DNA from: Pseudomonadota bacterium
GTDB taxonomy: Bacteria > Desulfobacterota > DSM-4660 > Desulfatiglandales > B25-G16
Reading direction: 5' to 3'
DNA length: 10,666 nt
NCBI GenBank assembly: GCA_030633645.1
Contig: DAOVRY010000005.1
Coordinates: 1 to 10,666, forward strand
Position 1 is the stretch's first letter. Each line of letters opens with the position of its first letter. Under the pieces are notes generated by a model. That model was not told where the DNA came from. It saw only the letters and a list, made by a program, of their open reading frames with translations, and did no database searches. Position numbers and translations under genes: made by a program. Shown in pieces: positions 7,001-10,666 of this stretch.

Positions 7001-7153
7001 GTACAGCTCATCTACGATCTGAAAGACAACAGTCTCCACCCCGCCAAAATGTCTCTTGTAAGGATGTTCGTAAACCAATTCTTCCTTATCGTTGATTACA
7101 ACAGCGTTCACACTTACAGAACCAGCGTCAATGCCGATATAGTAGTTTTCCAT
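4073..7153 (-). CDS. Tandem-ATPase acyl-CoA dehydratase activase
   Basis: This 1026-residue BadF/BadG/BcrA/BcrD-family protein has two ASKHA ATPase domains in one chain. Domain 1 (about 4-275) shows GIDAGSVSVN, FTGNHG, SMGGQD, NGPCASGTG (C132), RCTVF (C187) and FIGGL. Domain 2 (about 331-585) shows GIDIGSTTTK, TTGSGR, EIGGQDSKY, VCAAGTG (C456), RCTVF (C496) and FLGG. In homodimeric relatives two such cysteines per subunit bind one bridging [4Fe-4S] cluster, so this chain may form the cluster within itself. A Cys-rich linker (C617, C623, C627, C645) leads to a DUF2229-like region (about 700-800, TCYPVK, FYCPL). The C-terminal part has NFSCGPDSF (C961) and ELDEHTAVAGV. It should couple ATP hydrolysis to low-potential electron transfer; the acceptor is unknown. 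The start is the ATG at 7153; only a weak AGG lies upstream. It is first of three coupled genes. Confidence 0.92.
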   Translation of the reverse strand: MENYYIGIDAGSVSVNAVVINDKEELVYEHPYKRHFGGVETVVFQIVDELYGRFSFEEIRALVFTGNHGSIISERIGAFYEFESIAQILGSVFLQPDVRSVISMGGQDTALYILSYHGDTWELEDFNTNGPCASGTGSFIDQQAERLASSIYGKETDTSQAHISKILEDFIALGRKSQHPARVASRCTVFTKSDMIHLQNKGEKLEDIIAGLHEGNASNYLSTIVSNRVLPRHILFIGGLATNELQVKAFRDHFPELIVPKHVTSVGAIGVALQAKELCITNRPNLSALKSMTEKGTFSFDAAPKLQLDRTDFPADNQVRTLSKARGKIPVFLGIDIGSTTTKYALLNQDREIIDKEYRQTMGKPTEVTQNLLSILRDRLGKTIDIKGVATTGSGRMVVGDFLNADLIIDEITAHARGAVEIDPLIDTIFEIGGQDSKYISISNTHPLDFDMNKVCAAGTGSFLHELANKNGINIVEEFEEIALSSTNPIKLTERCTVFMESDLVSYAQKGAKKNDLIGGLCYAIVYNYLHRVVGNKKIGNRIMFLGGPSLNKAIVAAFEAVLGKAILIPKHREVLGAYGAAISAQEMMEKENIQLSSSRGLEEAIDDRLDYRETICHADLHCHNECKLKIYNFSGRKSVWGGECGRYEIRGHYGEKKEDYFKVRDALWEKHLEGLYYDLGDVKKGAQEDSRAIFQIDGRPTVGMQRALYSHQIALFWASFFDEIGMRAVLTPKTNDRISKLGIESMTTETCYPVKVSHGHVIDLLGKTRFLFLPNMIDLPSQDEKKNSFYCPLVQGNQYMLKAALGFKDSEVLNPTVHLKYDLDLLSTELHKQIGKTLGLSLSKVRRALEVAFGRQQDFENEMHKKGAEIITSLENHQPLVVVTGRPYNLYDEKLNLRLGQNLAKIGLAALPMDFLNISDIDLSDFPNMYWAHGAMVLKAAKLIKTMPHFFGLHLTNFSCGPDSFNEHFYKYIMGDKPYLILELDEHTAVAGVMTRLEAFKNVIQSVQKIEALDTQTAEITAVAS

Positions 7154-7289
7154 GTCAAGTGCCTAAAGTTAAAAGTGAGCTAAAGTGTCTATAGTTCGTA
7201 GATCTGAACATATTGTAATTGAACGTCTCGGAATTTCTACAACTTACTGAACAGTATTTTTAGTCCAGCATCTTTCGTATAGTACGCAT

Positions 7290-7321
7290 GGAATAACGGA
7301 ATGGTGGAATATTGGAATGTT
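7290..7321 (+). repeat. Four tandem 8-bp units GGAATNNN
   Basis: Four uninterrupted units occur: GGAATAAC, GGAATGGT, GGAATATT, GGAATGTT. The first five bases are constant and the last three vary. The same pattern appears inverted at 7431-7462. Confidence 0.8.
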
Positions 7322-7430
7322 GTTTTGAATAAGGAAGTTACTCATTTATTAACCTCTCTGTCAAAGGGAATTTTGCCAATCCTTGGCTGCCGCCACGCTA
7401 GCCTTCACTTTTACCAAGACAGGTTCACCC

Positions 7431-7462
7431 ATTATTCCATCACTCCAGTATTCCAATATTCC
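7431..7462 (-). repeat. Inverted array of four 8-bp units GGAATNNN
   Basis: On the minus strand the units are GGAATATT, GGAATACT, GGAGTGAT and GGAATAAT; one has a G for A. The array is inverted relative to 7290-7321, with 109 bp between. By hand about 23 of 32 positions would pair between the arms, so a long imperfect hairpin is possible. This looks like a degenerate REP- or MITE-type intergenic repeat. Confidence 0.75.
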
Positions 7463-7532
7463 AACTGTGACCGAAGCGAACTAAGTTCCATTCTTATATC
7501 CAGTATCAAGTAACCAGTATTCAGTCCCGAAC

Positions 7533-10244
7533 TCAATGAGCCTCTCCCCAGTTGGTGCCCCAGTTTATATCTACCTTTAGGGGAATGTTCAAGCGATAAA
7601 CACCCTCCATCTCATCTTTTATCAATTTGCTGGTAACAGGAAGTTCTCCTTTGGGGACCTCAAAAACTAATTCGTCATGGACCTGGAGGAGCATTTTTGT
7701 TTTTAGATGCTCGTTCTTTAATCTGTTTGCGATATTTATCATAGCCATTTTGATAAGGTCAGCGGCCGTTCCCTGTATAGGCGTATTAATAGCAGCCCTT
7801 TCCGCCTCTCCGCGTAAATTTCCATTCTCACTGTTTATGTTCGGGAGATACCTCCTTCTTTTCAGAAGAGTGGCCACGTATCCATTTTGCACTGCCTGGG
7901 ATATTATTTTTTCCTTAAAGTCCTTAACCCCCTTATATCTTTCATAATAATTATCAAGATAGGCTTGAGCTACCTTTTTACTTATCCCGAGTTCCTTTGC
8001 TAATTTGATAGGCCCCATGCCATAGATTATCCCGAAATTGATAGTTTTGGCCATCCGGCGCATTTCAGGAGTAACCATTTTTGGATCCAGATCAAATACC
8101 TCTGCGGCTGTCCTGGTATGGATGTCCTCTCCGCTCTCAAAGGCCTCCAAGAGAACAGGGTCCTCTGAATAATGGGCAAATACGCGTAACTCAATCTGTG
8201 AATAATCGGCAGAAAGGAGAAGATGATCACTATCTGCTATAAATCCCTTTCTTATCTCCCTTCCCTCATCAGTTCTAATAGGTATGTTCTGGAGATTCGG
8301 ATTGCTGCTGCTTAACCTTCCCGTTGCAGTCACCGTCTGATTGTATGAGGTGTGAACCCTTCCGGTGGCTGGATTTACGAGGCTCACGAGGGCATCTAGA
8401 TAGGTTGATTTCAGTTTACTAATGGTCCTGAAACGCAAAAGAAGTGAAGGAACCTCATGAATGCCAGCGAGTTCTGTGAGCACCTCGACATCTGTGGAAT
8501 ATCCGGACTTTTTCTTTGTCTTTTTCTTAACAGGCAATTTCAGTTTTTCAAATAGGATATAGCCAAGTTGCTGTGGGGAGTTGATATTGAATTTTTCTCC
8601 AATCAGATCAAATATTTTGCTTTCAATACCTGAAAGTTCATCGGCAAATTTCTTTGACATTTTCTTAAAAAAATCAACATCTATTTTTATCCCGGCCATT
8701 TCCATTTCCATAATAACCGGAATGAGCTTCATCTCCAGGTCCTGAAAGAGTGTATAGTTGTCGGTTTCCTTAAGTTTGTCTTCTAAGACGGTTTTCAACA
8801 AAAGAGTAATCTCAGCATCCTCACAGGAATATTCCTTGGCCCTGTCAACATCTACTGAGGCGAAACTTATATCTCTATTATGGCCAGTGACCTCGTCGTA
8901 GCTGATCATCTTGTAGCCTAAATAGTGCTGGGCTAAGTAATCCAGATTGTGTTGGCGCAGGGTTGGATCGATAAGATATGAGGCAATCATGGTATCAAAT
9001 GACAATCCCTCGAGATTGATACCATATCTGGCCAATACCTCTGCATCGTATTTGATATTTTGCCCTATCTTTTTGACCTTGTCGTCGCACAAGATACCCT
9101 TTAACAGGCTTAAGGCCTCATCAATATCTATCTGTAGGCCTGTACCGCGTGATGAGGTATGCCCCAGGGGTACATAGTATGCGGTCCCTGGATCGAGACA
9201 GAACGATATCCCTACCAGTTCTGCACTCAGGGCGTTTTTGCTGGTTGTCTCGGTGTCAAGGCAGAACAACCCTTTTTTTCGTATCGATTCTGTCAAGGAT
9301 TCTAGTTCTTCTATCTTTAGAATCAACCTATAGTCTTTTTTGTTGAGTTCAGCATGCTCAGAAAATCTATCGACAAGTGATTTGAATTCGAGTTCCCGGA
9401 ATATCTCAGCGAGCCTCTCTTTTTGGGGCACCTTCAGCCTCAGATCATCAGGGGTTATATCAAGTGGCACTGCTCTATCAATGGTTACCAGTTTTTTGCT
9501 CAAATAGGCCTGTTCCTTGAATTGCTCGAGCTTGCTTCTCAGAGAAGGCCTTGTTACTTGGTCGGTATGCTCAAAGACATTCTCTATGGAGCCAAACTGC
9601 TGGATCAGATTAATAGCGGTCTTTTCCCCAACACCAGGGATTCCAGGGATGTTATCTGATGTGTCTCCTGAGAGTGCCATGACTTGAATTATCTGTTCAG
9701 GTTCGATCCCGTAATCTCGTCTTATGGTAGAGGAGTCGGTCAGTTTGTCATTCATTGAATCCCACATTACGGTGTTTTCTGACAAGATCTGTCTGAAATC
9801 CTTGTCACCACTCACAATGACTACGTTAAAACCCTGATCTTGCCCTAATCTTGCAATGGTTCCAATAATATCATCTGCCTCATATCCCTGCTTTTCCAAG
9901 ACCACCAGATTCAATCCATGAACCACCTCTTTGATATAGGGAATCTGAACTGCCATATCCTCTGGCATAGGAGGTCTGGTAGCCTTGTAATCCTTAAAGA
10001 TCTTGTGCCTAAAGGTAGGTCCCTTTACATCAAAGGCTACTGTGCCATACTCGGGTGATTTATCATCGAGGAGTTTCATAAGCATCCTTGTGAAGCCGAA
10101 TATGGCGTTGGTGGGAAGACCCTGAGAACTGGAGAGGTTTCTTATCGCATGATAGGCCCGGTGGATATAGGAGGTTCCATCAACAACGTAGATGGTTTTC
10201 TTGACACTTTTCATTTTTGGCTTTTCATACGGGTTTTGTGGCAA
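7533..10244 (-). CDS. polA: DNA polymerase I
   Basis: This enzyme fills gaps and removes RNA primers in replication and repair. The full three-domain protein is present at 903 residues. The 5' nuclease covers about 17-295, with VVDGTSY, YEADD, SGDKDF, GDTSDNIPG and helix-hairpin GVGEKTA. The 3'-5' exonuclease (about 305-490) retains D330 and E332 (DTE), D400, Y472 and D476, so proofreading should be active. The polymerase domain (about 500-903) has TGRLSSSNPNLQNIP, catalytic D680 (SADYSQIE), O-helix K733 and F737, and HDE at 856-858. F737 is the position at which Phe disfavours dideoxynucleotides. The TTG at 10244 has TGAGGA 12 nt upstream, the only ribosome-binding site seen. ATG at 10214 (residue 11) begins nearer the conserved core and is a real alternative. 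It appears to be transcribed alone. Confidence 0.95.
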   Translation of the reverse strand: MPQNPYEKPKMKSVKKTIYVVDGTSYIHRAYHAIRNLSSSQGLPTNAIFGFTRMLMKLLDDKSPEYGTVAFDVKGPTFRHKIFKDYKATRPPMPEDMAVQIPYIKEVVHGLNLVVLEKQGYEADDIIGTIARLGQDQGFNVVIVSGDKDFRQILSENTVMWDSMNDKLTDSSTIRRDYGIEPEQIIQVMALSGDTSDNIPGIPGVGEKTAINLIQQFGSIENVFEHTDQVTRPSLRSKLEQFKEQAYLSKKLVTIDRAVPLDITPDDLRLKVPQKERLAEIFRELEFKSLVDRFSEHAELNKKDYRLILKIEELESLTESIRKKGLFCLDTETTSKNALSAELVGISFCLDPGTAYYVPLGHTSSRGTGLQIDIDEALSLLKGILCDDKVKKIGQNIKYDAEVLARYGINLEGLSFDTMIASYLIDPTLRQHNLDYLAQHYLGYKMISYDEVTGHNRDISFASVDVDRAKEYSCEDAEITLLLKTVLEDKLKETDNYTLFQDLEMKLIPVIMEMEMAGIKIDVDFFKKMSKKFADELSGIESKIFDLIGEKFNINSPQQLGYILFEKLKLPVKKKTKKKSGYSTDVEVLTELAGIHEVPSLLLRFRTISKLKSTYLDALVSLVNPATGRVHTSYNQTVTATGRLSSSNPNLQNIPIRTDEGREIRKGFIADSDHLLLSADYSQIELRVFAHYSEDPVLLEAFESGEDIHTRTAAEVFDLDPKMVTPEMRRMAKTINFGIIYGMGPIKLAKELGISKKVAQAYLDNYYERYKGVKDFKEKIISQAVQNGYVATLLKRRRYLPNINSENGNLRGEAERAAINTPIQGTAADLIKMAMINIANRLKNEHLKTKMLLQVHDELVFEVPKGELPVTSKLIKDEMEGVYRLNIPLKVDINWGTNWGEAH

Positions 10245-10640
10245 TAACAGAACGATTCCTCAGAGCTACTGTAGCCAAGAAGAAATGAGAAATCAACACC
10301 TATCTTACCCATGATAATGTCAAAGTAGATGCTAACACACTCAAATCTGACATGCGAAAATGTTGAAGATATCCTTCATTTTGAGTTTAGGATTTGGAAA
10401 ATTCGAATTTGTTTCAGCCTGCCCTGGCGCGATGTAGCAGGGATTGATTAAGAATGATTACTGGATGTCTTTCGGGCCTTTACGCTCTACTACTACTCTG
10501 ATAGGCCAGGTCTGGGCCAGGGATTTAGTGCTTAGGATTTCGAATTTAACATTCTGATTTTCATGGGCTGTTCTTAATATAAAAATATTTTCTGCCAGAA
10601 AAAGCACGAATCTCATTCTTAAGGGACTAAAGATAGGACC
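10245..10640. other. Region upstream of polA, no gene seen
   Basis: No RNA gene or convincing open frame is visible. It should hold the polA promoter; a consensus TTGACA lies on the minus strand at 10323-10318, but no good -10 sits at the right spacing. Short repeats include GGCCAGG at 10504 and 10515, an inverted CCCTGGC/GCCAGGG pair (10422-10428, 10516-10522), and TTCGAATTT near 10402 and 10538. Confidence 0.6.
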
Positions 10641-10666
10641 ATGAAAGAGCTTAAGGCGTGGATTCG
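10641..10666 (+). CDS. Possible start of a divergent gene (partial)
   Basis: ATG at 10641 is preceded by AGG (10635-10637) and opens a frame beginning MKELKAWI that runs off the window. A loose -35/-10 pair (TTCTGA about 10552, TAATAT about 10575) lies upstream. Eight codons are too few to assign a product or even be sure this is a gene. Confidence 0.2.

Larger units (their letters stand above)
7154..7532. other. polA-activase intergenic region, no gene
   Basis: I find no convincing gene here. The centre holds an inverted pair of 8-bp-period arrays (7290-7321 and 7431-7462). Near the polA end the motif CCAGTAT occurs at 7445, 7500 and 7514. Between the arrays is a small GCCAA/TTGGC hairpin (7375-7387). 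No clear terminator follows polA. Any promoter for the activase operon should lie in 7154-7290 on the minus strand; I see only weak candidates, such as TATAGA near 7190. Confidence 0.7.

Noticed and set aside
7290..7462. CRISPR-like array
   Set aside because: Units are 8 bp with 3-bp variable parts, far too short for repeats and spacers, and no cas genes are present.
7301..7513. 70-codon plus-strand frame in the polA-activase gap
   Set aside because: It starts inside one 8-bp repeat array and runs through the other. It has no ribosome-binding site, so it looks like a chance frame.
136..10609. Shared 14-mer CAGAAAAAGCACGA at 136-149 and 10596-10609
   Set aside because: A 14-bp A-rich match in a 10.7-kb window is within chance expectation, and flanking similarity does not extend convincingly.

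Overview
The window looks like a piece of chromosome from an anaerobic bacterium, most likely a Desulfobacterota (deltaproteobacterial) sulfate reducer or syntroph. The clues are an oxygen-sensitive-type acyl-CoA dehydratase activase system, a compact RNase G, and a DNA polymerase I with all three activities. This placement is inference from protein character, not from a search. The coding backbone has moderate GC (about 45-50% in sampled lines), and all large genes lie on the minus strand, so transcription runs from right to left.

From the right: 10245-10640 is a gene-free upstream region, and a possible + strand gene may start at 10641. polA (7533-10244) is followed by a 379-nt gap that carries an inverted pair of short 8-bp-period repeat arrays. 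Then comes a tight three-gene unit: a 1026-residue tandem-ATPase activase (4073-7153), a 450-residue activase-related Cys-rich protein (2716-4068), and an RNase E/G family ribonuclease (1217-2716). The gene joints are 4 nt and a TAATG overlap, so the three are almost certainly co-transcribed and translationally coupled. The two activase proteins look like the halves of what is often one protein of about 1400-1500 residues.

The left end is the most interesting part. A complete tRNA-Arg(UCU) gene lies at 29-102 (minus strand). Its first 40 nt recur exactly at 1170-1209, 7 nt after the RNase gene stop. The 1067 bp between the two copies are AT-rich and carry two small orphan genes, a bidirectional terminator, three DnaA-box-like 9-mers and a short two-part repeat near each end. 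This is the architecture of a small integrated element that entered the anticodon loop of a tRNA gene and replaced the tRNA 5' half rather than the usual 3' half. It has no integrase of its own. It supplies a new extended -10 promoter to the rebuilt tRNA. It also turns the displaced 5' half into the upstream arm of an intrinsic terminator for the RNase operon. Before insertion the tRNA would have been the last gene of the activase-RNase operon.
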